Source of the DNA: an uncultured Acidimicrobiales bacterium
Lineage (GTDB): Bacteria > Actinomycetota > Acidimicrobiia > Acidimicrobiales > SZUA-35
NCBI GenBank assembly: GCA_938021675.1
Contig: CALIFY010000074.1
Coordinates: 1-46,487 of the forward strand
Length of the DNA stretch: 46,487 nucleotides
Direction: 5' to 3'
The first letter of the stretch is position 1, and every line of letters begins with the position of its first letter. The notes below the pieces were generated by a model. It saw only the letters and a program-made list of their open reading frames with translations. It searched no databases and had not been told where the DNA came from. A program made the position numbers and the translations under genes. Shown piece after piece: positions 1 to 7,913 of this stretch.

Positions 1-1
1 A

Positions 2-737
2 GAGGCTGAGACGGCGCGTGTGTCGGAGCTGGCTGGCAAGCAGGTGATCCTGAAAGAAGCGCAGGCGACGCTCCAACTGAAGTTGGATGCCCTCGCAGTG
101 TTCGAATCTAGTGAGGCGATCGAGGCGGTGAAGTCTGCCCGAAATGAGCTTGTAGCTGCTGAGGCTGCTGTCGTTGCGTTGGAATCCAACAAGGCGATCC
201 AACGATTCGCTGCGCCTCTCTCCCGTCGGTCCAATATCGATGGAGCGACTGGGCGACGTTGTCGTGCCGCTGGAGGTCGACGCGTTGAGCGATGGCTCGT
301 GCATCTCCCTAGTTACTCCGAGCAACACATCCATCGAAGCGAAAATCGTGGACGACGGTGGCCGGTGCGGGCTGGAATTGCGGTCTGCCGGTGTCATCGG
401 TGACGACTTCTCGGTCGAACTGATCATCGAGAGTGCCGACGGTTCTTGGAACGAAGAGGTGATCGAGGTGCAGGTGCTGGGCGCCACCGTCACCAGTGCC
501 GACGATTCGAACCATTCCGGGACAACGGATCCTTCTTCGGCGAACACCGGCAACGGACAAACAGCACCCTCTACGGGCTCGCCGCCAGAGACACTGGCGT
601 TCACCGGGGCCGAGTCATCGGCGCTCGCCGTTGGCGGGGTATCGGTGTTTCTGTTCGGCGGTGTGTTGTTGCTCGTGTCGCGAAGGCCGCAGGGCTATGA
701 GTTACGTTCTCAAGGCCAGCAATCTACCGCTCGGTAG
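2..737 (+). CDS. C-terminal part of a coiled-coil, sortase-anchored surface protein with an apparent frameshift
   Basis: The reading frame is open from the left edge of the window, so the 5' end lies outside. The first frame (from base 2) encodes an Ala/Glu/Lys-rich coiled coil ending in ESNKAIQRFAAP. Near bases 212-230, in a C/T-rich stretch, coding character moves to the next frame, which continues as PVGPISMERLGDVVVPLEVD. That frame contains a beta-rich extracellular domain with two Cys, a Ser/Thr/Gly linker, the motif LAFTG, a hydrophobic segment (VGGVSVFLFGGVLLLV) and a short Arg-containing tail. LPxTG-like motif, membrane segment and positive tail are the hallmarks of sortase substrates in Gram-positive bacteria, so the product should be anchored outside the cell. 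No sortase gene is present here. The second frame has its own ATG at 240 but no clear ribosome site, so one frameshifted gene is more likely than two genes. A sequencing error cannot be excluded. Confidence 0.6.
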
Positions 738-805
738 GAGGGGTACGGGTAGCGTAACGCCAGTAATGAAGGGGATCGAGCTCATCTCCGTTAGGGATTG
801 TCTTC

Positions 806-825
806 CCTACCTACTGGTAGGTAGG
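806..825. promoter_or_regulatory. Perfect inverted repeat, TetR-type operator candidate
   Basis: The sequence CCTACCTACTGGTAGGTAGG has two perfect 9-bp arms around a central TG. It ends 8 bp before the ATG of the acyl-ACP desaturase gene. Length, small centre and symmetry are typical of TetR-family operators, several of which control lipid genes in actinobacteria. No TetR gene lies in the window, so the regulator would act from elsewhere. Its position over the presumed promoter/leader implies repression. The binding protein is inference. Confidence 0.6.
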
Positions 826-833
826 CTGATCCC

Positions 834-1784
834 ATGGTTATGGATGCCGATCTTGCGTTGCTGGCCGAGCTAGAGCCTGAGGCTGAACGCCTACTTGAAA
901 ACCACCTCAATGTCACTAAAGAGTGGCATCCTCACACGTTGGTGCCGTGGAGCCGCGGCGAGGATTTTGAGCCTGAGTACGAATGGTCTCCCGAGGAATC
1001 CGAGGTGTCGCCGGCGGTGCGCAGCGCACTGTTCGTCAACCTGTTAACCGAGGACAACCTTCCGTACTACTTTCGCGACATCGAACGTATGTTCGGACGT
1101 GATGGTGCGTGGGGCGAGTGGGTACGCCGGTGGACGGCCGAAGAGTGTCGCCACGCCACCGTCATTCGCGACTATCTGACCGTGACGCGCACTATCGACC
1201 CGGTGGAGCTGGAGCGGGGCCGAATGGCTCAAATGTGCGGCGGTCAAGTACCGGAGCCGCCGTCGGCGATCGACGGGCTGATCTACGTGACGCTGCAAGA
1301 ACTCGCGACCCGCATCTCCCACCGCAACACCGGTGCACTGATCGAAGACCGGGCCGGCTACGACATCATGCGGCGGGTCGCCCAGGATGAGAACCACCAT
1401 TTCCTCTTCTACCGCGACGCGGCAAAAGCGGCCCTCGACATCGATACGAGCCAGGCGGTCGAGGCTATGGAACGCCAAATCATCGGGTTTGCCATGCCGG
1501 GCGAGGGGATCCCTCACTTCAGCACGCATGCCAGAACTATCGCCGCAGCCGGGATCTACGACTTGGCCGCCCACTACGAGCAGATCCTCGAACCGATCGT
1601 GCTTCGTTTTTGGGATCTGCCGAACTTGACGGGGCTGACCGCCGAGGCCGAACAAGCGCGAGATCGCACGATGGCCTACATCGAGAAGTCGAAGCGAGTC
1701 GCCAAGCGTCTGAAAGCAAGGCACGAGGCCGCAGCCGACGCAGCCAAGGACGTTGATCGTCCGGAGCCGGCCACCGTCGCATAA
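834..1784 (+). CDS. Acyl-[acyl-carrier-protein] desaturase (ferritin-like di-iron)
   Basis: This is a soluble di-iron desaturase of about 316 aa, the usual size of the stearoyl-ACP desaturase / mycobacterial DesA family. It would insert a double bond into ACP-bound acyl chains in the cytoplasm, using O2 and reduced ferredoxin. Metal-ligand motifs are visible in order: a Glu in LLTEDNLPYYFRDIE, the first EExxH-type motif as EECRH (about residue 103), a helix Glu in VTLQELATRISH, and the second motif DENHH (about residue 187). The Ala/Lys-rich C-terminus looks flexible. Two in-frame ATGs (834 and 840) are possible starts; neither has a strong ribosome site, so the message may be leaderless. The gene stands alone with a palindromic operator candidate immediately upstream, suggesting control of membrane unsaturation by a TetR-type regulator. 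Confidence 0.88.
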   Translation: MVMDADLALLAELEPEAERLLENHLNVTKEWHPHTLVPWSRGEDFEPEYEWSPEESEVSPAVRSALFVNLLTEDNLPYYFRDIERMFGRDGAWGEWVRRWTAEECRHATVIRDYLTVTRTIDPVELERGRMAQMCGGQVPEPPSAIDGLIYVTLQELATRISHRNTGALIEDRAGYDIMRRVAQDENHHFLFYRDAAKAALDIDTSQAVEAMERQIIGFAMPGEGIPHFSTHARTIAAAGIYDLAAHYEQILEPIVLRFWDLPNLTGLTAEAEQARDRTMAYIEKSKRVAKRLKARHEAAADAAKDVDRPEPATVA

Positions 1785-1826
1785 CGCCGACGCCACCGAA
1801 ACCCGTCAACTCTGGCGGCATCGCGG

Positions 1827-2414
1827 TCAGGAAAACGCAGCTTCAACCCGGTCGAGCCATCGTTCCCTGTCGGCCGGCGTGGCATTGTCGATGTCATACA
1901 CCGCGACCCAGCGGGTCCGACACCACGGGTGGCAGAGAACCCGCAGCGTGCGGTTGACCGTTAGGCGGCCACCGTTTCCCTGGAGCCAGTTGACCCGTCT
2001 CGTCGATCCGTGGCTCGTCACGACGTGGATACGGCGGATATTGCGGAGTCGCCCCCGGATCCGGTTCGCTCCCGGGGGCAGCTCCCACGCCACCCCGTTC
2101 ATCCACACGCGGTCGAACCATCCCTTCAACCTCGCCGGCTGGCCGGAGAACCACGTTGGGTACACGAGGACGAGTTCGGTGGCCCACCGGAGCGATTCGA
2201 TGTGATCGGCTAGATCTGAACGATGTTCCGGTGGTCCGAGATGGGCTCGTTTTTCCGATGTTGTGAGTCTCGGGTCGAACGCCATCGAGTCGAGGTCGAT
2301 GACACGGACCGGACGGCCGGCGTCGCCCAAACCGGCTAAGACGCGGCCGGCGGCGGCCCGGGTCAAGCTGTCCGGATTTGGGTGACAGATCACCACGAGC
2401 GTGTTGGCGGTCAC
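1827..2414 (-). CDS. Flavodoxin-fold NAD(P)H dehydrogenase (quinone), paralogue 2
   Basis: The 195-aa product starts with TLVVICHPNPDSLTRAAA, the first beta strand and FMN-phosphate loop of the MdaB/KefF/NQO1 flavodoxin-like family. It contains LVLVYPTWFSGQPARLKGWF, the characteristic active-site and dimerisation segment of these quinone reductases. Two-electron reduction of quinones or related electrophiles with NAD(P)H is the family role; the substrate here is unknown. The gene overlaps the preceding paralogue by 4 nt (ATGA at 2411-2414), so the two are translationally coupled. The C-terminal half, with LCHPWCRTRW and the DIDNATPADRERWLDRVE tail, matches the partner's LMCHRRCRTSWLGLH and VDSADAARRADFLHRVE, which indicates tandem duplication. 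Confidence 0.85.
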   Translation of the reverse strand: MTANTLVVICHPNPDSLTRAAAGRVLAGLGDAGRPVRVIDLDSMAFDPRLTTSEKRAHLGPPEHRSDLADHIESLRWATELVLVYPTWFSGQPARLKGWFDRVWMNGVAWELPPGANRIRGRLRNIRRIHVVTSHGSTRRVNWLQGNGGRLTVNRTLRVLCHPWCRTRWVAVYDIDNATPADRERWLDRVEAAFS

Positions 2415-3010
2415 CGTAGGTTGCCCACCTTGGATTCAACCCGATGAAGGAAGTCGGCTCTGCGGGCGGCATCGGCGGAGTCGACCCGGTGAAGACCGAG
2501 CCAAGACGTTCGACACCGTCGATGGCACATCAATCGGACGGTGCGGGTCAGTGTTCGCCTACCGGCATCGCCGAGAACCAAAAGATCAGGCCGTGGTGAG
2601 CCGTACGTGGTGATGCCGATGAGTCGCCGGACATTGTCGAGCAGCGGCGTGACCTGGTGCGCCCCGTCCTGGCCGGCCAACGAAAACGCCACCTCTGGCA
2701 ACATGGTGCGTTCCAGCCACCCCTTGAGGATGGCCGGCAAGCCAGACCACCAGGTGGGGTATACGAAGATCAAGGCTTCGGCGTTGCGGAGTTGTTCGAT
2801 GTGCCCGGCCACGACGGGATCGGTGTGGTCGAGCCCAATGGTGTAGTAGTCGCCGTACTCGTCGGCCGACAAGCATGGTTGGTAGTCGATTCCGTACAGG
2901 TCGATCAACTCGACGTCGTGGCCGGCGGTGGTGAGGCCCGACACCGCCCGATCGCGAACGGCGGCACCGTAGGAACGGGGGTCAGGATGGGCGTAGACCA
3001 CCAAGCTCCG
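2411..3010 (-). CDS. Flavodoxin-fold NAD(P)H dehydrogenase (quinone), paralogue 1
   Basis: This is the first gene of the coupled pair. The start chosen is MRSLVVYAHPDPRSYGAAV (3010), because the family begins directly with this strand; a start at 3055 would add 15 residues with no family counterpart. It contains ALIFVYPTWWSGLPAILKGWLE, the family signature around the isoalloxazine site, and LIGITTYGS further on. The product is about 199 aa, normal for MdaB/KefF-like NAD(P)H:quinone oxidoreductases, soluble and FMN- or FAD-binding. A pair of such proteins may form a heterodimer, since the family works as dimers; that is inference. The gene diverges from the membrane protein at 3131, leaving about 120 bp for promoters. 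Confidence 0.85.
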   Translation of the reverse strand, partial: RSLVVYAHPDPRSYGAAVRDRAVSGLTTAGHDVELIDLYGIDYQPCLSADEYGDYYTIGLDHTDPVVAGHIEQLRNAEALIFVYPTWWSGLPAILKGWLERTMLPEVAFSLAGQDGAHQVTPLLDNVRRLIGITTYGSPRPDLLVLGDAGRRTLTRTVRLMCHRRCRTSWLGLHRVDSADAARRADFLHRVESKVGNLR

Positions 3011-3130
3011 CATCGGTAGTAGGCTAGGCGGGCCTTCGGCTGCTCCGGGCAGCATGTCGAATCGGTTGACTACCCGGCCCGAACCCGAGATTCCCCGGGT
3101 TAAGTCCGAATTCCATGAGGTGCGCGGAAC

Positions 3131-4162
3131 ATGGCCACAGGCGACGAAACACAGTTCGGTCCGAAACCCGAATTGCCGCCACAGCGGTCGAGCGGAACGG
3201 CACGGCCCGACCCGTCACCGTCGCTCTTCGACCCCAACCGGCCGGTCGCCGGCCGGCCCCAGATCTTGGCCCCGCAGGCCAACGAGTGGGATTCAGCCCA
3301 CCAAGAGCCAGAGCATGTGCGGCGACGGGGGCCTGGGGGGCCGATCCTGCTGTTCCTATTGGCCGGTTTGGTGGTAGCCGTCGTCGCGCTCGGGGCGGCG
3401 GCGTGGTCGGTGTTCGGCGGAGGTGGCGGTAGCGACGGCGAGGTCGCCGATGGTCAGACCGTCGGCGATGGCACTGGAGAAGAAGTCGCCGACCCGACGG
3501 ACTCAACACTCGATCCGACGCCGACTACCGAACCGGCGGCGCCGGTGGATCCGAATGCTCTGCAGGTGTCGCTAGCCGACGATTCCTTTTTGTGCGACGG
3601 CGAGACCCGTGAGTTCGGTCAGATCACCGGCGCCGACCCAAACGAGGAGGTGTCGTTCACCTCCCCACAGGTCGAATCCCTCCGACCTGGCTCGGCCGAC
3701 GCGACGGGCTCGCTCCCCATTCGGTGGAGCTGCACCCCCGATCAGGCCGGAACGACGTGGGAACTGACGGCCACCGGTGTCACCTCCAGCCGGACGGTCA
3801 CCTTTCTCTTTGCCGGGGTGAGCGAGCCCGCCGATGACGCCACCGCTGCTCCCGGCGAGGACACGACGGCCCCGGCGACGGGCCAACCGGCCGAAGAAAT
3901 GGTGGTGGAGATCGTCGAGGATCCGTTCGTTTGCGACGGAACGGTGCGGGTCTTTGGTGAGCTCACGGGGGCCGATCCGACCGAGGAAGTGGCATTTACC
4001 TCACCCCAGGCGTCCGATATATCGAGCGGTACCGCCGACGACACCGGGGCCCTCTCGATTCGGTGGAGTTGTTCGCCAGATCAGGCCGGGACGACCTGGG
4101 AACTGGTCGCCACCGGGGTTACCTCTGGCCGGACCGCCTCGTTTAGTTTCACCGGTTCGTAG
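3131..4162 (+). CDS. Single-pass membrane protein with two copies of an unrecognised ~85-aa cysteine-pair domain
   Basis: I do not recognise the family. Residues 1-68 are a Pro-rich cytoplasmic region, 70-95 a strongly hydrophobic membrane segment, and 96-142 a Gly/Asp/Thr/Pro linker. Two homologous extracellular repeats follow (about 144-229 and 257-342). Each repeat has the order F(L/V)CDG, FG(Q/E)(I/L)TGADP, EEV(S/A)FTSPQ, IRWSC(T/S)PDQAGTTWEL and ATGVTS(S/G)RT. The two Cys per repeat (155/201 and 268/314) could form one disulfide each. The repeats are joined by a 25-aa Ala/Thr/Pro/Asp linker. The beta-rich pattern suggests an Ig-like or sandwich fold outside the cell, perhaps for ligand binding. 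The gene is followed by a hairpin and faces the spermidine-synthase-like gene. Confidence 0.75.
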   Translation: MATGDETQFGPKPELPPQRSSGTARPDPSPSLFDPNRPVAGRPQILAPQANEWDSAHQEPEHVRRRGPGGPILLFLLAGLVVAVVALGAAAWSVFGGGGGSDGEVADGQTVGDGTGEEVADPTDSTLDPTPTTEPAAPVDPNALQVSLADDSFLCDGETREFGQITGADPNEEVSFTSPQVESLRPGSADATGSLPIRWSCTPDQAGTTWELTATGVTSSRTVTFLFAGVSEPADDATAAPGEDTTAPATGQPAEEMVVEIVEDPFVCDGTVRVFGELTGADPTEEVAFTSPQASDISSGTADDTGALSIRWSCSPDQAGTTWELVATGVTSGRTASFSFTGS

Positions 4163-4175
4163 AGCCGGCCCTTGG

Positions 4176-4193
4176 CCCGGCGGCAACGCCGGG
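4176..4193. terminator. Short GC-rich hairpin with GCAA loop between convergent genes
   Basis: CCCGGCG, a GCAA tetraloop and CGCCGGG form a perfect 7-bp stem, 13 bp after one stop codon and 16 bp before the convergent stop codon. There is no T-run, as is common in high-GC actinobacteria. A bidirectional terminator is the simplest reading. Confidence 0.45.
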
Positions 4194-4208
4194 TCGTGTC
4201 TCGGGAGA

Positions 4209-6347
4209 TCAGGTTCGGTTTGTGAGGATCTCCATCGGGTTTAGGTCGTCGGTGTTCGGCTCGGTGGTGACCCGTACCGGGGTTGCTCTGGCCGCCACGC
4301 CAGGGCCGGCCAGAAGGACGATGTTGCCCGAGTCTCCGATTCTGGCCGCCTCGGGAAACACGTGGGCTATCGTCGACGAAAGTGCCTCGAACGACCCTCG
4401 TCGAGGCCCCTGGGTCTGTCCGATCATGTTGATGTAGAGCTTGCCGTCAGCGGTCAAGACCCGTTCGACCTGCTCGTAAAACTCGACCGTGGTGATGTGG
4501 GGTGGCGTCACCCGTGGCCCGTCGAAGGCGTCGATCACGATGATGTCGAACGAATCGTTTGGGGCGTCGGAGATGTACCGGCGGCCATCGGCAATAACCA
4601 CGTCGCCATCGATGACCCCAAAAAACTCATCGGAGGTCTCTGCGACCAACGGATCGACCTCTACCTCGACCACGTCGGCCCCGCCGGTCTCGAACGCACG
4701 GGCCAGGGCATGCCCAGCGCCGCCGACGACCAATGCCCGCCGGCCCGTCGCATCGCCGACCTGGTCGAGGATGGTTCGGGCGTACCCGAAGCGGGGGAGT
4801 CGGTCGTCGATCCCAACCTCCGATTCGAACGTCGGTCCCAGATGGAAACGGAGATAGGTCTGCTCGTCGCTGTAGACGCGAATTGTCTGATGGCGTCCCT
4901 CTCGCTGCGTCAGCAACACGCCCGGTTCGTTTCGCCATCGCCAATCGGGGAGGGGGCCGACAAGGGCGAGACCGGCGAGTGCGGCCAGCGATACCCGGCG
5001 CTGGTCGAGAACCAGCGCGGCGATGGCGAGGTATCCGACGGCCGCGATGCGGACGAACGTCGAGACGCCGAGCACCGGCAACAAAAAGAACACTCCGCTG
5101 AGTGCGCCGAGTAAGCCGCCGACGGTGCTTGCGGCGAAGACTCGCCCGGTGGCCGACGCGACCTCGCCAGGCCCGGATTCGGTTCGGTGGGCGGCGACAA
5201 TCCCCACCACCAACTGGGATTCGACTCCGAACAGTACGAAGGTCGGGAAGAACGTGATGATGGTGATGGTGAGGATGGTCGAAAGCGAGTTGGTCGGCGC
5301 TGACTGGCTGAAGCTGGACATAAGCCAGGCCGATATCAGAAGCCAGATCGAGTTGGAGGCTACGACGGCGACCAGCGCCCCGTTGAGTTGATCGCGCCTA
5401 CATCGTCCGCCGGCGAAATACCCAACCGCCAGTCCGCCGAGGCTGACCGAAAGAACGGAGGCCCACAGCGTTGTCGTCGGCCCGAAGTTCGATGCCAGCA
5501 TCCGCGTGCCCCCAACCTCGATAGCCACCGACGCTACGCCACTGTAAAAAGCGAGCAGGATCAGGCCGATGGGGGCCACCGGCGATGCTGTGATTGGTTC
5601 GCTGGTAGCGGACGGACCCACGTCGGCACGACCGGTGTCGGCCTCCGTGTGATCGCTTTCTTGGCGTTCTGTCCGGTAATCGCGCTCGGTTGTTTCGCCT
5701 TCGGTTGTCTCGTCTGCGGTTGCCTCGCCGGCTGGTGCCGTCACCCGCCAAAGGACGAACACGCCGACGGCGGTCGCCAACAGAAGTACGCCGAGCGCCT
5801 GCAACGATCGGGTCAGGCCAACGAAAGGAACCAGCCAGTACCCGGACGCCAGCCCGCCGATGACGTTGGCCGTCGTGCCGAGCCCGAATACCAACGCTGG
5901 ACGCTCGCTCGGACGGTCGGCACGACGCTGCTCCAGGGCTTGCACCGCTAGTGGCGAGATCGAGCCGAGCCCGATGGCGGGGACGATGGTCAGGCAGCCG
6001 GCGGTTAGGAGCAAACGAGCTGATCCGGCGTCACCGGCCAAGCCGTCGAGTCTGGTCCACACCGATGCGATCGCCAGTGTCGATGCTCCGCCGACCACGA
6101 GACCAGCCACCAACCGGAGTCGGGGATTGCCCCCTGGTAGTCCGCCGACATAGTAGCCGATCGCCAGTCCAGCCAGCGCCGTCGCCACGACGGCAGAGCC
6201 GACGTTTCCGGTCGATCCGAAGTAGGGGTGGAGGGCCCGGGGGAGGATTACTTGGACGGCCAACGTGGTGAAACCGGTCAACACCACCGCGGCCAGGATG
6301 GTGAGCCGATCCAGCACCGAGTCATCGTAGCAGTGGCCGTCGTTCAC
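4209..6347 (-). CDS. Fused polytopic membrane protein / spermidine synthase-like protein
   Basis: The 712-aa product has two hydrophobic blocks (about residues 10-200 and 255-470) separated by a 50-residue Glu/Thr/Asp-rich loop. A C-terminal soluble domain (about 500-700) carries the spermidine synthase-type Rossmann methyltransferase fold. Visible landmarks are ALVVGGAGHALARAFE (nucleotide-binding loop), DVVEVEVDPLVAE (acidic strand end), DVVIADGRRYI and DIIVIDAFDGP, the last two equivalent to the family's catalytic-loop region. Such membrane-fused spermidine synthase homologues are widespread in actinobacteria and proteobacteria. Many are not shown to make spermidine, so substrate use is uncertain. 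The hydrophobic part resembles a transporter-like bundle, and the soluble domain would be on the cytoplasmic side. The gene is monocistronic and converges on the repeat-domain membrane protein. Confidence 0.82.
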   Translation of the reverse strand: MNDGHCYDDSVLDRLTILAAVVLTGFTTLAVQVILPRALHPYFGSTGNVGSAVVATALAGLAIGYYVGGLPGGNPRLRLVAGLVVGGASTLAIASVWTRLDGLAGDAGSARLLLTAGCLTIVPAIGLGSISPLAVQALEQRRADRPSERPALVFGLGTTANVIGGLASGYWLVPFVGLTRSLQALGVLLLATAVGVFVLWRVTAPAGEATADETTEGETTERDYRTERQESDHTEADTGRADVGPSATSEPITASPVAPIGLILLAFYSGVASVAIEVGGTRMLASNFGPTTTLWASVLSVSLGGLAVGYFAGGRCRRDQLNGALVAVVASNSIWLLISAWLMSSFSQSAPTNSLSTILTITIITFFPTFVLFGVESQLVVGIVAAHRTESGPGEVASATGRVFAASTVGGLLGALSGVFFLLPVLGVSTFVRIAAVGYLAIAALVLDQRRVSLAALAGLALVGPLPDWRWRNEPGVLLTQREGRHQTIRVYSDEQTYLRFHLGPTFESEVGIDDRLPRFGYARTILDQVGDATGRRALVVGGAGHALARAFETGGADVVEVEVDPLVAETSDEFFGVIDGDVVIADGRRYISDAPNDSFDIIVIDAFDGPRVTPPHITTVEFYEQVERVLTADGKLYINMIGQTQGPRRGSFEALSSTIAHVFPEAARIGDSGNIVLLAGPGVAARATPVRVTTEPNTDDLNPMEILTNRT

Positions 6348-6382
6348 CTCTCCCCGGCGGGTCCGAGCACGTCGTGGCCACG

Positions 6383-7093
6383 TTAGAGGTCGGTTCGAAT
6401 CTCCTGGCGAAGGGTGACTAGGGCCGGGTCGTCATGGAAGAAGATGATGGTTCCCTCGCGGGCGCAACCCTCGCCGGTAAAGAACGTCGAGCACGAGTAG
6501 AAATCATCGTCGGAGTTGGCGGGCGGTACCTCGGAGGTCTAGAGGGTGAACAGGTGCCCGAATTCGTGGATCAACACGGTGTCGAGGTCGTCCCATTCGA
6601 TGGAGTCTTTTGCCAATCCAAGGATCCATTTTGTCGGATCTTTCTCGTCCTGATATACGAACGCGCCACCATCGCCGTCGGGACCGACCGGTGACGTTAT
6701 GTCGAGTTCGGTGACCATCGGGCGTTGATCGGTTGGAATCAGCTCGGCGAAGCGAGTCCACAGAGCTGCGGCCGCGTTCCGTACTTGTTTCGGTGCTCCG
6801 GTGCCATGGTCAATTTCGTCGCCGTCGACCGGAAACGAACCCAATACGTCCTCATCATATTGACTAACGTCATCGGCATATTGGCTAACGTCATCGGTGT
6901 CATCGGCAGACTCGATGTCGTCGCTACGGTCAGCAAACGCGGCCGAGTCTTGAAGAGTTCTGTCTTTGACGTTCGGCTCCGCATCCTGGTTTTGCTTTGG
7001 AGCGGCGATGATGGGCCACCGCATGGTTGCGGTGCGCCACGGTCGAAACCAAGGGTGAGGATCCCGTACCTTGCCGAACGGATGGTGAGCCAT
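6383..7093 (-). pseudogene. Zinc metallopeptidase-like gene interrupted by an in-frame amber codon right after HEFGH
   Basis: The intact part (6539-7093, 184 codons) ends DTVLIHEFGHLFTL followed by TAG at 6541-6539. HEFGH is a gluzincin/metzincin HExxH zinc site. Reading on in the same frame gives 51 further codons, beginning TSEVPPANSDDDFYSC and including FTGEGC, up to TAA at 6385-6383. The preceding segment, LWTRFAELIPTDQRPMVTEL, is conserved-looking. As I recall, a family of secreted bacterial peptidase-like proteins has the same order: IP..QR, HEFGHLLTL, VPP, FTGEGC. The N-terminal 100 residues are acidic and low complexity, with a DNA triplication of a roughly 21-bp unit near 6865-6908, and no signal peptide is obvious, so the true start is unsure. 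Most likely a decaying gene; readthrough or a sequencing error are alternatives. Confidence 0.65.
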
Positions 7094-7238
7094 TGGTTCG
7101 CCTCTCGCAGCATGCCGATTGTGGGTGAAATGCGGCGATCGTAGAAGAAGTTGACTGAGAGGTAGCTGAGCGATCCTGAGAGAACGCGAAGAGGCGGCGG
7201 TTTCTGCATTGAGGAGACCGTGTAATCATGGTCTTGAC

Positions 7239-7913
7239 ATGAGAGTTTTGATCGTAGAAGACGAACCGCTTATAGCTCGCGCTCTTCGAGAAGGGCTTGA
7301 GGGTGACGGTTATGCTGTCGATCATTCTTCGAGAGGTGATGACGCTCTCTGGAGCGCAACCGAAATCGAGTACGACGCAATAATTCTCGACGTTATGTTG
7401 CCTGGGGTAAGCGGGTATGTCGTGTGTCGCGAGTTGCGGGAGCGGGGCATTGAAACCCCGATCATGATGCTTACCGCCAAAGGAGGAGAGTTCGATCAGG
7501 CCGAAGGACTCGACACCGGCGCCGACGACTACGTGACCAAGCCGTTTTCGTTCATCGTCTTGCTCGCTCGGCTCCGTGCCCTTATCCGCCGCGGTCCGAC
7601 CGCCCGGCAGGCCAGGTTGGTCGCCGGTGATCTCATCATCGATCCAGCGGAACGGTCGTGTTATCGCGGCGATGATCAGATCTCACTCACGCCCCGGGAG
7701 TTCGGATTACTGCTGTATCTCATGCACCGGATGGGCGAACCGGTGTCGAAGCGTGACCTGATCAGCCACGTCTGGTCCGAAGATGAACTCGACGACAGCG
7801 TCGTGCAAGTGTATGTCGGGTATCTTCGCCGCAAAATCGATGCCCCCTATGATCGGCAGGCCATCGAGACCGTTCGTGGCTACGGCTATCGATTGGCGGC
7901 AGACGGCGGGTGA
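7239..7913 (+). CDS. OmpR/PhoB-family response regulator
   Basis: Start chosen at MRVLIVEDEPLIARALREGL, where the receiver domain begins; an upstream start at 7209 would add ten unconserved residues. The 224-aa protein has a receiver domain (1-115) with acidic pocket EDE, phosphoacceptor Asp in DAIILDVMLPGVSGY (residue 51) and the switch Lys in YVTKPFS. The C-terminal winged helix (about 125-222) contains LTPREFGLLLYLM and a recognition region DDSVVQVYVGYLRRKID, followed by TVRGYGYRL. It would bind DNA as a dimer after phosphorylation by the kinase encoded next, whose GTG start overlaps its stop codon by 4 nt. No obvious Shine-Dalgarno is seen, so leaderless translation is possible. Confidence 0.92.
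   Translation: MRVLIVEDEPLIARALREGLEGDGYAVDHSSRGDDALWSATEIEYDAIILDVMLPGVSGYVVCRELRERGIETPIMMLTAKGGEFDQAEGLDTGADDYVTKPFSFIVLLARLRALIRRGPTARQARLVAGDLIIDPAERSCYRGDDQISLTPREFGLLLYLMHRMGEPVSKRDLISHVWSEDELDDSVVQVYVGYLRRKIDAPYDRQAIETVRGYGYRLAADGG

Noticed and set aside
1044-1796. 250-codon minus-strand frame opposite the desaturase
   Set aside because: Antisense shadow; the desaturase di-iron motifs lie on the plus strand.
6539-6541. TAG as a pyrrolysine codon
   Set aside because: Pyrrolysine use is not known in this type of organism, no pyl genes are visible, and the position normally holds an ordinary residue in what I recall of the family.
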